From assembly GCF_032062135.1 (NCBI RefSeq), contig NC_092859.1:87353164-87417163 (forward strand): a stretch of DNA of 64,000 bases, given 5' to 3'. Below the pieces are notes generated by a model. It saw only the letters and a list, made by a program, of their open reading frames with translations, made no database searches and was not told where the DNA came from. Of this stretch, positions 36,507 to 48,831 are shown in pieces. The translations under genes and the position numbers were made by a program. Source of the stretch: Pyxicephalus adspersus. Taxonomy: Eukaryota; Chordata; Amphibia; Anura; Pyxicephalidae. Every line of letters begins with the position of its first letter. The first letter of the stretch is position 1.

Positions 36507-38621
36507 CTGACCTTCTGTTGCCTACAACGCTACATCTCTTACTATGTGGTGTTTTACCAGTACTCCCTTTGCTTTACCGTAATAGCTATAGCACATTGTC
36601 AATATGGCTGCTAGGAACCCAACCTTATATAGTGATGGGCTTGGGTTATCCAAAAGGTCTTTCAAAACAGTACATTATGGTTACTATGGTGCATCCCCAC
36701 ATTATTTACCTGAGTCCATTAACCTCAAACTCACAGGACTCACCTTAAACCCATGGTCGTCCTAAACCTGAACCTCATCCTCATCGGTGACCTAGATGTA
36801 TTACTTAACCTAGCTTTGATCTCTTACAGCGATGTCTGGATCACTGGTTTAACACAATTATAAATATTTTGGCAGGTAAAATTGTTCATAGATACATTTT
36901 GCAACTTATTTGCTTGAAAATCAGTTTTAAATTTGAACATTTAGAATTGTTGAAATTGTAAATGTACATTCTCAAAAGAACTTGTAATGGTATAACAATG
37001 ATAATATTGCTAACTTTACCAGTTAGTGGTGCACATTGTTTATGAATACCTAAGCATTACATTTTAAACAAATTCTTCTGTACAATTTTCAAACTTGTGA
37101 GTGTTCTCTTTTCCTGTATAATTTGATGCTGGACAGTGTTCCTAAGTAATGCAGTTTGTTCTATTGTTTAGCTTAATGTATGCAATGCTAAGATGCGCCA
37201 TGCCTATAATAATGTTCATTAATACCACTGAAGCACATGATTGCATCCATTTTTCTTACATTGTTATGTGAGCTTGATTAGCTAACTTCCTCATTACTAG
37301 TTAAACAATGTGAAAAAGATGGATTGCTAGTGTTCACTTTAAACAAATAACCCCAAATTATACATGAATTTCTGAGTTTAATATATGAAGTGCCTCTGTC
37401 AGAGAACTGGGAGAAAATGATCTGGCTGCCTTTGGCTCTTGACACAGAGCATTATTCACTTTTATGAGAGGAAAATGAGAAGCTGAATTTCCTGACTTTT
37501 CCATTTTCATCTGTGAAGTAGGCGTCTCTTCTCACCTTGATTCAGAAACATTTATGGTAACCTACTGTCAAAGCAGCAAGAGACTTTAATTACGCTTTGC
37601 ACTGTCAGGACATAGCGCCTGTCTTATACAGCTTCTAAGCAAGGGAGATGGTGAAAGCAAATAATAAGTTCCTTTGTTAGCCTAGTATAGTTGTGGCAGG
37701 TATAGTTACGGATGGCAGCTGATCCGTATCATGTTAACATTTTAGTGTCAGGGATTCAAGGTTTAAAATAGAAAAAGACCAAATCTTTACAATGTTATTT
37801 AAAGACTGAACAGAGCAAAGCAAAGATTAGACCTTGATCATTTAATCTGTATATGTAACCCCGAATGTAAAGTAAGCTAGAATATAAAGCTATTGATAAT
37901 TGATGTTAATAATATTTTAATACAAACATGACTACATAGTTTGAAGTACCCATACTCAGAGTAGATTTGCTGTTGGATAAGATATGTATAATCCATGGCA
38001 CCGATTTACACACTTATATTTGTCCATCGAGTATAGGAGCCTTGGGTAGGTTAGGAAATGTTAGCCGGATTAATATTTCTTGAGGACACAAAGATAAATC
38101 AAAGACATCATGTTTAAAGATGTCCCTGGTATACGAGTTAGAAAGCATTGGGTAGAAAAGAAAATCTTTCAAATGTTTGATTGTCCTTCAAGCAGAAACC
38201 ACTGAGTTTGAGTATCCTTGTCCTTGCACATATTTTTCTGTACAACTAAAGACAGATTTGTACCTTCTTCAATGACTGATTGCTATAATTTATCTACTGT
38301 ATGTAATCAATGTTCTTTATTGCTGTTTAGTCAAAAAATGTGTAGTTATTCTAAATGTGTGAAAAAAAGTTATCATAGGTTAATGTTGGCAATAAGAATA
38401 TCTTTTTTGTTCAACAGTACAAAATGAATACATAATAAAAGAATTATCTGTTTACCGTGGTGTATTATGTGTGTAATGTGTTGTATATCACTGCCTTGAC
38501 ATCATTATACTCTTATACTGACACAATAATGCACTGAACAATACACTATTTATGTCTCTGCATTTCTGGGTTGTATGTGGTTTACACAGCAATTCAGATA
38601 ATAAATTACATGCATGTGAAG
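36507..38621. other. No gene recognised; unique sequence with a CNE candidate at about 37380-37700
   Basis: No repeat motifs found. The stretch around 37380-37700 is balanced in composition and holds AGACTTTAATTACGC, a homeodomain-like site, but no open frame. It is only a candidate for comparison across species. Confidence 0.35.
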
Positions 38622-38885
38622 ACATCAAAGAGGGTTTTTGGAGATCTCCAGCTACTGCAGACACATGCAATAGGCCTGATTTATTAAAGCTCTCCAAGGG
38701 TGGTGAGGATACACTTTCATCAGTGAAGCTGGGTGATCCAGGATTTATCCAAAGTAATTTGCTATTTGCTAGCAAATGTTTTGCATCCTGGACCAGATCC
38801 ATTCAAGGTTTGCTGGATCACTCAGCCTCACTGATGAAAGTGTATCCTCTCCAGCCTTGGAGACCTTTAATAAATCAGACCAATG
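38622..38885. mobile_element. Palindromic MITE with the same upstream module as the 3.2-kb copy
   Basis: The MITE proper runs from TAGGCCTGATTTATTAAAG (about 38671) to TTTAATAAATCAGACCAATG. A left-flanking module (38622-38670: ACATCAAAGAGGGTTTTTGG, then AGATCTCCAGCTACTGC) matches 3233-3283. The left arm lacks part of the GCAAACCTGGAATGG block. Confidence 0.9.
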
Positions 38886-39805
38886 TGTTTTTTGTTGGAC
38901 TATTTTACCTAGGGATTCCAAACTTCTGACGTAGCACCCCTTTGGGTGAAATACATCAGAGACAGGCATGTGTCAGGTGAAATGATGTTTTCTTCACATA
39001 GATAGGACAAGGTTTCATTGAAAGAAATGACAATGCCACATGCAGCCTACATTGCTGTATGTGCCTTAAAACTCAAAGCCTTGGTTAACTATTGTCGTTG
39101 TAGCTCAGGTTACAAAAAAGTCTGAGTTTAGAGGGATGATATCAATCGCCTTAGCTTTAAACTATGTTCCATGCTCATAGAAATATAAGTCCAATTTGTC
39201 ATCGGTATAGAGCACTATATTGCTTGATGAGCTCCTCTTCAGATTGAAATGCATGGATGTGTAATAGCGAAATGCCTAAACTCCCTGTTAGTTGGGAGAC
39301 ACTTTTTTTTCTTAGCAGTTCATAAAAAATAGAAGTAGTTCATAAAAAGCTTAGAGGTTGCTTGCTTTATAGACTGCAGAGAATATTATTTTTGAAAGTA
39401 TTTTTGCCTTTTGTACAGTGATTTCGGGCTCTGCAATAGAACTACTTCCCTTTTATCTAAAGCAGACAATACCACCCGCCTCCTGCACACTTCAATGCCC
39501 CCCATCATATGTAACTGTCTAATCTGTGTCTCCTGGGTGCCAAGGACCTCAATGTCGAGGTGATCAGGCAAGCAAGCAAACAATCTAAACTATCACCCTA
39601 ATTTAAGCATATATCAATATTTGTTACTTTGCTTTAAAATTTTTTTCTACAAAATATTTTTTCTAAATATATCTTCAATATTTTTTTTTTGTAATATTTT
39701 AATTGGTGATTTTCAAATAAAATACATTGGAAAAATAGGTGGGGGGGGTACACAACATATAAAGCATAACTCAACATACACAGCACAGTAAGTGTCCTTG
39801 TTCAG
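38886..39805. other. No gene recognised
   Basis: Unique-looking sequence. Minus-strand frames (38769-38969, 39386-39583) lack domains; the first is read through the MITE. Confidence 0.4.
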
Positions 39806-39970
39806 TGGATCTGATTTAATAAAGACCTCCAAAACTGGAAAAGATAGATCATGGGTAAACCTGGCAAAAGCATTGAATATTTTCCAGGTTTGCTGGATCA
39901 CCTAGGTTCACCCACAATAGTCTATCATCTCCAGTCTTGGAGCTTTTTAATAAATCAGGTTCAGTGTGTG
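39806..39970. mobile_element. Palindromic MITE, short subfamily (about 165 bp)
   Basis: Ends AGTGGATCTGATTTAATAAAG and TTTTTAATAAATCAGGTTCA form inverted repeats. The interior is distinct: GATAGATCATGGGTAAACCTGGCAAAAGC in place of the TACACTTTCATCAGTGAAGC block, with the matching arm GGTTCACCCACAATAGTCTATC. It is a separate, shorter subfamily rather than a truncation, because both arms are complete. Confidence 0.85.
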
Positions 39971-42423
39971 TTTTCTTTGTTTCTGCGTATCCCCCCTTAC
40001 CAGCTTTACCCAGCCCCTACTTTCTGTTCCTTCTGAAAATTGGACAATGTGGGCAGACCCGTACTCAATATCAATATTGGAAGTCAATCCTAAAATGCAA
40101 CTGAACCTAACTACAAATAACTGATCATTCGTATAACCTATGAAACAAAAATCACTTAAAAATGACCCTAATACTATTCATATGGAAAAACTATGACATT
40201 TAATATTGAAAAGCAGAACACACAATGGACTACATGCACATTGACATTAGATGGAGATATTTTAAAAGGCTGAATAGTGTAAAAGGTATGCAGCTTCCTA
40301 GACACCGTCACCTCAAACTGTCTAAATTTAAAGTTTAACACATCACAACTACATTATTGTGCTTATTGTTAAAAATCTTTTGGATTATTCACACAATTCC
40401 TTGTCATTTATCATTTTTACAGTATTTTTCCAAATAAATACTAGAGATAACTGAGCACAATAGCAGTATAAACTGACAAACCATAATCTTAAATGTTCTG
40501 TCTTAGACTATGGAGCATTCTCCACAAATGTCAGTTTTATTTATTTCTACCATATAGGTAAAACTGGCACCCAGCAGTAAGAACTGGATAACAGCCTGAA
40601 ACAGAGAGATAATGTAATGTGCTATGAAAGGGAAAATTATGTTCTTATCACTGGTGTTTGCCCACACAATGATAAGCTGTTTGGAAATGTAGGTGTGCAC
40701 ATTCCTTCATCGAAAAACAAAAAACAATTAAAAGAAAATAATGCTGCTTTGGTTAATGTCCTTTCTTTAGGTTTCATATGAATCCATTTTAAGAAAAACC
40801 TTAAAGTAAAAATGTAAAGTATCTTCATGTAAGTGGATCATAGAAGGCAGTAAAGTGTATCCTTGGAGAACAGTTCCCTAAGTGGGGATTTTTTCTCTGG
40901 GACAGGAAATAAATTAAATCTTCCTCTATGGTACACAGACAAAAAAGAGTATCAACTTTTCCCTAAAATCCATATGTGGTTTGTCCTCCATCCAGCCTGA
41001 AAAACACCATTAATTCTACTTTGGTAAACTTGCACAGTTGAGGATTTGTAGGCATTGGTTCCAGTGCTCAATTGCATTGTTATACTAAACAGGTGCTAGT
41101 GATCAACAAATATTTCATGTATTTTACAATCAAACATAATCAGCTGTATAGAAGCTATTAAACTAGGTCAGGGGAAGCCATGCTCTACTAACAAGTAGAT
41201 ATCCCCGAATATTGTTATGGAAAAACCATAAAAAGAGGATGTTAGTTCATATTTGTTGATCATATGATATTGTTTCCTTACAAATACAGCACTGGTTGAA
41301 TCTGTTTTCACAAGGACGAAATGTCAAAGTAAGCTGGCTATCCATGTCTATAAACTGTGACAAATATTTTGTTGATGTGATGCATGCAATATTTTTTCTC
41401 TAATTAGACAAAACATGCTTGCTAGATAAGAAAAACGTAGCTAGTGTAACTTTTTCTTCATTTCACACCCATAAAAACAGACTATATTGTGTTTTCCCCC
41501 AATGAATGTACAATAAAAACAGATATATTTCTATAATCACAGCACTATTGTTGGGAAAAAAAACCCATTTTATTTTAATTGAAATATACACATATACATG
41601 TGGATCCTATATATTTCTGTTATAGGTTATTACAGAATGTTTCTTAACAATATCACACATCACCCGAGTGTGCTAGCAATCTATTATTAGTATATTTTTT
41701 TTATAGCAGTAGCTGCGCTAGCTGTCTCACATTTCTCCAGAGAATTCTTCCCAGTAGTCATTAAAACAATTACAAAATAATATTTATTTCTTATATGTAT
41801 ACTCATAGGAATATTATAGTTATGAAAAGCTGTCATAGCGTATTGTTTTTATCATTTATTTGTAGTCTTTTTATTTGTCCTTCTGTATATCTCCTTGGAC
41901 CATTGATTTATGTTTATTGCTTGTCAGGTCATCAGACAGCTGGACATGGTATCAGATTCCAATGTCTTTTACGCAGACTTTAATCCTGATTCAGCCAACA
42001 AGAGTGGACAGAACACCGCTAACAAGTGAAATCACAAGGATTATTGTTAAGTTTAAAGAAGCTTACATACACAGCTTGTCATATATAGGCACAGAATTAA
42101 TAAACTCACTAACATAGTTTAATGTGGTGACATTAAATCTTAGTATAATGTAAAAAACAAATTAACACAAGCGAAAGGTAATTCACATAAAAATCACATA
42201 GGACTGACAACCTGGCAGCAGTGTACAGACATACCCAGAAGACTGCTCAAAGTCATATTTTACATGTACTCTATTTATGAAATGTAAAAAAAAAGGCTTA
42301 AAAACATCACTGTAAATTTAATTACTCAGCTCCCTTAACACAAGGTCATAGTGTAAATTAATTATGCTTACTATAATTACCATAAATACATTTATAAATA
42401 TTAATGCTTGTAATTATGAAGAA
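39971..42423. other. No gene recognised; TAAT-rich patch at 42316-42420
   Basis: Unique AT-rich sequence. Near its end, at least four TAATTA-type motifs cluster in about 100 bases. Open frames at 41795-41983 and 41875-42117 show no known domain. Confidence 0.4.
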
Positions 42424-42540
42424 ACACATCTGACTTTCACCACTGGTGAATTTACGGGTGTATGTTTTAAATGACAGTGATTAAGTCACTACCAGTAAAT
42501 TGTTGGTGAAAGTCACATTGATTACTTTATAAATTGAACT
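42424..42540. repeat. Inverted repeat, decayed MITE-like
   Basis: TGACTTTCACCA (42431-42442) and its exact reverse complement TGGTGAAAGTCA (42504-42515) enclose about 61 bases. Flanking sequence ACTTTATAAATTG resembles the outer ends of frog palindromic repeats. A possible relative lies at 52232-52385. Confidence 0.5.
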
Positions 42541-44179
42541 CTAATTGTTATTTTCTGAAAAAAAAATTCTGAAAAGTTATTAGCCTGGAGCAGGGATCAC
42601 CAGGTAAGGTTAACAGTCATTAACAAAGACATGCGTTGATATTATATTTGTGCTGTATACATTGTACATTACAGTGTTTTTGGGTACTTTAAAATAGAGT
42701 TTCCCAGGGTAGGTGTTTTATGTATTAATGGTTCAAGGAAAGTAAGTTGTAGTGTGGCTAGACAGATGAAAAGGAAGGTGTTGGAATGGCCCTTGGAAAC
42801 CTGGTGCTTGGTCAGCTTGGTCTTCACGTCATTGAGCACAATGGTTGTATTTAAGTAATAAGATGTTGGGAGCTCACTGACTTCCCAACACTGGAGGGGA
42901 AAACGATTTTTAGAAAATACTCCATATGGCAAATATATGTATTTACATTTTTTTTATTTGTTGGACATTTTTTGTTGTTGGTAAAAGTGTTGCTTGGCTG
43001 CAAAAAATGATCTTGCCAATTTTACCTGCCTATCCCTAGTGTACAGTACATGAATGCTAGGTTTTTTTCTGTATGACCACTGAGAAACGGGCAACATTCT
43101 ATTATGTGTTGTGGTTTGAAATGGCATGCACAACATTTTGATATTTAGTTACAGTACATATGTAAAGGTGATGGTAGAACTTTATAGACAATAGGATGTT
43201 GCTGTCTGTACATCCAACCAATTGGACATGCTTGTGATCACCTGATTAGCTTTTTCATTAGTAGGAAGTCTATTTTAAAATTTGCATTCAAAGTTGATCT
43301 TCTTGATCCATTTTTGCAATTCGTTTTGCTGGGTACAAATCTGTCTATAGCATTTAGAAAGAATGACATGCTGAAAGAAAGGATTCTTCATGCACACATG
43401 ATTGGTAAATTATGTGCATGCATTTGGCTACAATTTGTTACCTTGTAACTCCACTATCTTACAACCTAAAATCAGTTTATCTATTTTAGGAAATTATGCA
43501 TTCTCCTATAACACAAGTCTTTAGGGCCTTTAAACTTCTATGCACTTCTATGTCTGTGGTTCATACTCTTGTTGCAGTGCCTTAAATATTTTGACTCGTG
43601 CCATGCTACAACAGTTTTCTTAAAACCTGCTTAGGATTTTTGATTACGTTAGCACTTGTCAACACAATTTGGCCAAAATAAACCAATAATCTTGACCGTG
43701 ACCAAATTTTACACAGTTATACAGTTGTAATATTTTAGAATTGGTGCTCCTAATTCTTTTAGAAAAAATACTCTACTGGGCCTTGTGTTTCTTAGTTTAC
43801 TTCTGTTTTGTGAATAAAACTATTCCACAGTTCTAGACAGGTAGCTGTTTTCCAAAAAGAATTATGTGTATTAGCCATTTGATGATACAGCTATTTAAAA
43901 AGTGGCCAATGGTGGGACAGCTTTAACAATTAAGAACAAGAATACAGGAATAAAGCAACAGGGCAGGGGGTACACAAGTATGGTTGTCAAAATATGAGTG
44001 CCACAAAGCCAGCTCCAAGAGCAGATGGTCATCTACAAAAAAATGGTGTGCTTTAAACACCAAAACTAAAAAGGTGCCTATTAACATAAAAAACAATATA
44101 TCTCCAAAAAGATAATCAAAGATCGGGAGGGGCAGGGGAAACAGGGCATCCGTACAAATTCAGAAGTAAAGCAAAGTTT
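42541..44179. other. No gene or repeat recognised
   Basis: AT-rich sequence. Minus-strand frames at 42669-42932 and 42954-43136 have no known domain. Confidence 0.4.
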
Positions 44180-44514
44180 GTTAAAGGGGAAGTGAACCCA
44201 AAACAAAAAAAACACACCTACCTTTAATTCTGCTGATCGATTGGTTGGGAGGTTTCTTCCATCAGATCCTGCATTGTCCCAGCATTCGTCTTCAGCTCAG
44301 CGCCCCCTCCCCCCCCACCGACATCTTCTTCTCTCTTCTTCCGGGTTCTTATTGCTGTGTCATCCGGTCTCACACTGCGCAGGCACGAGATCAGGTGACA
44401 AGGATTGGCAAAAAAAATTGCTGATCTCACTGCGCTGGGGCGATCAAGACTTAGGTGGTGCTGCACCCTTTAAAAAAAAAAAATACTTTAAATTTTGTCT
44501 AGGTATACTTTAAG
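44180..44514 (+). mobile_element. TTAA-type element, family B (about 335 bp)
   Basis: Starts GTTAAAGGGGAAGTGAACCC and ends GTCTAGGTATACTTTAA, with TTAA at both edges and short imperfect inverted ends. The interior has ACATCTTCTTCTCTCTTC, CACTGCGCAGGCACGAGATC and AGGTGACAAGG family blocks. The overlapping opposing frames here are shadows. Confidence 0.8.
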
Positions 44515-45764
44515 TGACCCTAATGTCTTTTAATGTAGTTTGTCAGCACCCCCTATCCTCACCCTACATAACGTTCAGTACACTATGATCTTGGTATTCT
44601 CACCCTTTCATAGCATGGGAGGTGCTTTTAAATATATGCTAGTCATGGTTTAAAGGACATATGCAGTAGATTTTGTTGTGGAAAATTCAGACAAAAATTT
44701 ACTAACACTCCAAATTCAAATCAAGCAAATTTGCTTTAGATCCATTGTCAACGAATCCAAATTTCATCATTTAAAAAGACTACTTACTGTTGCTTAGTTC
44801 TTCTTCTTGAGAAATACAATCTAACCTGTATCTCCTTTCCAATAATTTCAGATGATATTATGCCTTAGATTGTGATCATAGTTTTGCAAATATAAAAGTG
44901 GAACAGAAGTTAGCATTCACCACCCCGTAGTAAATGAAAGCCTGGTGTTGCCCCGTGGGTTGCACAGACTGCTTGCTGTCAGAGTTTATATGAAGTTTTT
45001 CCTAAGACCAGTTGGATTCATGCCAACCCCTGTCCTTGTGGGGAAATGGTCTAGGAACAAAGCTTAAAAAATGAGTTTTTAAAAATATGTCGATACGTTT
45101 ACTGGACTCAATTACTAGATGGGGTATTTACTAAAGGGTAAAAAGCAGTTTCCAAGTCCATGTACATTTAGATAGGATGAGGGGTTGAAAATAAAAACGG
45201 GGCAAAACACAGCAGCACATTATAGCACTGAGATTTTATTTGCAGTGAATTTAAGTCTGATGGATTGGTATGGGAGTGCACAAAGTCATTATACTTTTTC
45301 CTACATCATTAAATAAATATTGTTCACATATGAAAAGATACAAAACTGATTCTCATTTTTTTTGCTTTGTTATCAATGCTTACCATATTATTCTTGTCCT
45401 TTTAAAAGTGTCCTTCTGAAGACAAGGGCTTCCTAACTAATGTCAAGCATCTAAATGTTTAGAATCGATCTATAAAACCACTGAAGCAAAGATTAAACAT
45501 TAGTAGGAACACTTCATTATAGGCCTTCTAATAAAAGAATCATTGCCATTCAAGTCTAGAAAAAATATACAAATATTGATTACCAGTACAAATAGATGAA
45601 TACATAGAATTATTCATTTTATTGCGCCAAACACTGTAAAGATTTTTCTTTTATATAAGCTTTAGACATTTTTTCAAAAATTCAAAATACAAAAAAACAT
45701 AAATATTTCTGTATGCTTATTTACTTATCTTATATACACATTGTTGTGCATAGAATCCTTAGAA
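44515..45764. other. No gene recognised
   Basis: AT-rich sequence. GGGTATTTACTAAAGGG near 45121 resembles the edge of a frog repeat but I cannot extend it. Confidence 0.4.
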
Positions 45765-46405
45765 TGGCCCTGATTGATCAAGCAAAATCGGAAGCTTGCT
45801 CGCGCATTCGTATTCGCGATCTGAAATCGTAAGCCGTCGCGCAATTCAGCAACTGAATGAGATTGCGGCCGGAGCCGCGCATCTCCGGCAGCTTTACACT
45901 GGCGAGCTTGCATGAAAAGACACTGTTCCCCTAAAAAATCATTCTTTCTAATGGCACACATATTACCCTTAGCCCTAAAAAAAATGTTTGCACTGTTGAA
46001 ATGTTTAAAACATTTATGTGCGCTAAGAAAAAAGCATATTTTAAAATCACTTATTTCAATTTTTTACAATTCATACTATTGTGAGATGACATATTTATGA
46101 AGTGCTTACTAGTATATATAAAGCTTGATCTCAATTAGTTTGCAGTGTTGCAAAGCAACCCAAAAAGTATAAAAACAGTGCAACAAATGTAACAATAAAT
46201 TAATTATTTTGTGAATTAGTACAATGTAACCTAAAAAAGTAGCACTTACCCAAAAGAAGATGAAGCATTAAAGATTCTAATTGACCTGTAATGGACTGTA
46301 GATAAGCACAGAACAGAGAGCAGGTGTGCGCGGAAACCCGGCTCGCTGGAAGCGCGAACGTACGCGCGTCCAGCGAGCGCGCATTTTATTGATGAATCAG
46401 GGCCA
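45765..46405. mobile_element. CpG-dense inverted-repeat element (about 640 bp)
   Basis: Left end TGGCCCTGATTGATCAA and right end, reverse-complemented, TGGCCCTGATTCATCAA are a near-perfect terminal inverted repeat. The subterminal parts (about 45785-45905 and 46325-46385) are packed with CG dinucleotides, whereas the middle is AT-rich. No transposase frame was found. The target duplication is unclear (possibly AAT). The superfamily is not determined. Confidence 0.75.
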
Positions 46406-47002
46406 ATGTCTTTAAAGCTGAATCCTAGGCAGATATCAATGGTACAGAAAATGTAGCTTTTCAAAGTATTTTGAAAATATTTTACATAGTTCTAGCAACT
46501 TCTAAAATGCCTCACATAGTCCATAGTCATGTCATTGACCTTCAGAGGAGCTCACTATCTAATGCCCCCACCATAATCATATGTCATTAATTCAGTCTAA
46601 GGCCAATTTAGTGAATTTGAGGGTGAATTTAGTGAATTTGAGGGGAAAAAGTGCCCAGAGGAAACAAATGCAAATATACAAACTTTGTGAAAATTTTGTC
46701 TTGCAGAGATTCAATCTTAGTTGGGAATGCTAGTAACAGCATATCATAGGGAACCCAAATTTGACTTACTCTTGTAACCCCGAAACAGCAGGCTTGTATA
46801 TGAAAGCAGAAGAAGCAAAACAAGGGAAAATAAGTTCATATGCTGATAGAATTAAGAAGTGGAGTGAAAGACTTTTACTGGTCATTAACAGGCCGGGAAA
46901 GGTCCATGATCGCCAGAGTTTAAAATGAGTCGCTTAGATGATTTTGCCTATTAGGGAGAAGACATTTAGTGGCAGAAAAAAAGTGTTGTTGAGGAAATCT
47001 CT
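46406..47002. other. No gene recognised
   Basis: Includes a short direct dimer (GTGAATTTAGTGAATTTGAG pattern, about 46610-46645). Otherwise unremarkable. Confidence 0.4.
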
Positions 47003-47260
47003 AGACAAGAGTTTCACAACCTTTTTGAGCATGGAGGAACCCCTATAAAATTTTGGAACCCCTATAAAATGACTTTTAGGTCTTCAAGGACTTCACTCAT
47101 CATTTCTATATCCACAACTCACAGTTTATTAATGTGGTGGTCAGGTTATGGATAGCCAAAAAGTTAATTGGTGTCAGTCAAACCAACCAGAGAGTCCAAA
47201 ATTGCTAGTTGCTCAAAGAACACCTAACAACCTCTGGAGGAACCCTGGTTAAAAATCTTG
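47003..47260. mobile_element. hAT-type MITE (copy 2)
   Basis: Outer ends CAAGAGTTTCACAACC and, reverse-complemented, CAAGATTTTTAACCAG are imperfect inverted repeats. The interior shares with 26259-26555 the blocks TAATGTGGTGGTCAG, GATAGCCAAA and ACCTAACAACCTCTGGAGG. A possible decayed target octamer is AAATCTCT on the left and AAATCTGT on the right. The segment GGAACCCCTATAAAATT is internally duplicated. Confidence 0.65.
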
Positions 47261-48418
47261 AAATCTGTGAAACCCAAGCATAGCCGTGAATTCTGTTAAA
47301 GTCTATGATACTTAATTTGGAAAGCTTGCAAGTTTTTATTTTTTCCCGAAAGGCAGCTTGCAAAGCACTGAAGGTGACTAGTGGTAACAAAACATGTACT
47401 AATACTTCTCTACTCTATTTAAAAATAAAAAAAAAAAACAATTTTAAATAAAGCTGAAATGCGAAATAGATGTATTGCCCAAATGCTTAGAAATCAATAA
47501 AATTAAACAGTCAATATACATCAAGTGTTAAATCTTGTAGAGATGGTAAATCTTCATTGCTGGAGAAAAATGTTCATGATCATTGCTTCTGCATACACCA
47601 CAGCAACAATCCCTCTAAAGAATGAACAGCTCCATTTATACAGTGGTCATTCATTCCTACTGTTGCTGGAAATGATCACTAAACATTGTTTACAGCAATT
47701 ATATTTGCAAATCTGCACACAGCCTACATTTAGTGTGTAGTTTATTAGTAATCACAGCTACAGTAATACAAGCTTGTACATCTTGTATCTTGAACAAAAA
47801 TATGTTCACCTTTGTAGATTCTTATTAGTACCCATTTAAAGTCTCTTGGTTATTAATTTAGGTTCGTGTTTCCAACATCTAGCATAATTATTCCGTGATT
47901 TGCACAGGAAATTTGCTCTTATTAGGTTTTTGAAGTTCAGTTCCAAATTTTAATTTAGCTTATTTGAGCGTATTTGTGTAACCTATACCCTAAAACCAAG
48001 TGTATAATTGCACAAATGTTCTAAGGTTATAACATATATTATATACTTTCTAAATACAGTATATATATCCTAACAGGGAATACAGTATATTCATGACTAT
48101 ATTTGCAAAAACTCGTTCAGCTCCATACCTTTTTCCTAGAGTAGGAAATTACTGTGATGTCTCTCAGCATATTCATGACATTTCTGCAATATATGTACAT
48201 ATTCCTTATTTTGCCTTTCCAGAGGGATTTAGAGCTTTAGATGTTCTAATTCCCACCCAGTTAGCTACCCATCATGTTGGAGTGCAAGGGTAGAACCACA
48301 ATATTGCTCCTTCTTCTGTGTGCTACTGAGACACATCCTCATTACCGCCTTTGGTGCCTTGGATCTTTTAGTCTTGCTGTGACTGTAACCTATATCCCCT
48401 GACAATTCAAACAAATGT
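47261..48418. other. No gene or repeat recognised
   Basis: AT-rich unique sequence. Small frames at 47525-47740 and 48093-48293 carry no known domain. Confidence 0.45.
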
Positions 48419-48831
48419 TTAAAGCAGAACTAAGCTGAAAAAATTCTCCTGTGCCCTGGCACAGAGAAAGCGCTGGGCGCTGCCATCTTCACACTTTTTT
48501 CTTTCTTCTGGCTACATCACCTGATCTTGTACTGCACGGGGAAAGAAATGCCGGTCTCATTGTCCATGCGTAAAGGCGGCATCTCTTTGCCCTCAGTGTA
48601 GTGAAATGCCCCTTCTGTGCATGCCCAAGATCGGGCATGAGCGGAAGGAGCAGCCAAGTGCCTCCTGGCATGCATGATGTAGGTTTGCCGGGAGGCTCTG
48701 CGCTCCAGGGGCTTCATCCTTTTTTTTAAAAAAAAAGGTTTGCAGTTATAAAAATGATAATATTTCTGTGTAAACAGGTTTTTTTTTACCCTTTTATGTA
48801 AAGTAAAACGTTTAGTTTAGGTCCATTTTAA
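48419..48831 (+). mobile_element. TTAA-type element, family B (413 bp, best preserved)
   Basis: TTAA lies at both edges (48419-48422, 48828-48831). The left end TTAAAGCAGAACTAAGCTG and the reverse-complemented right end TTAAAATGGACCTAAACT form imperfect inverted repeats. The interior holds GCTGCCATCTTC, CTGGCTACATCACCTGATCT, AATGCCCCTTCTGTGCATGC and a T-run before TTTTATGTAAAGTAAAA. No transposase; overlapping minus-strand frames are shadows. Confidence 0.85.

Noticed and set aside
36404..36748. 114-codon open frame
   Set aside because: It starts inside a TTAA-type element and runs through its poly-T, so it is not a gene.
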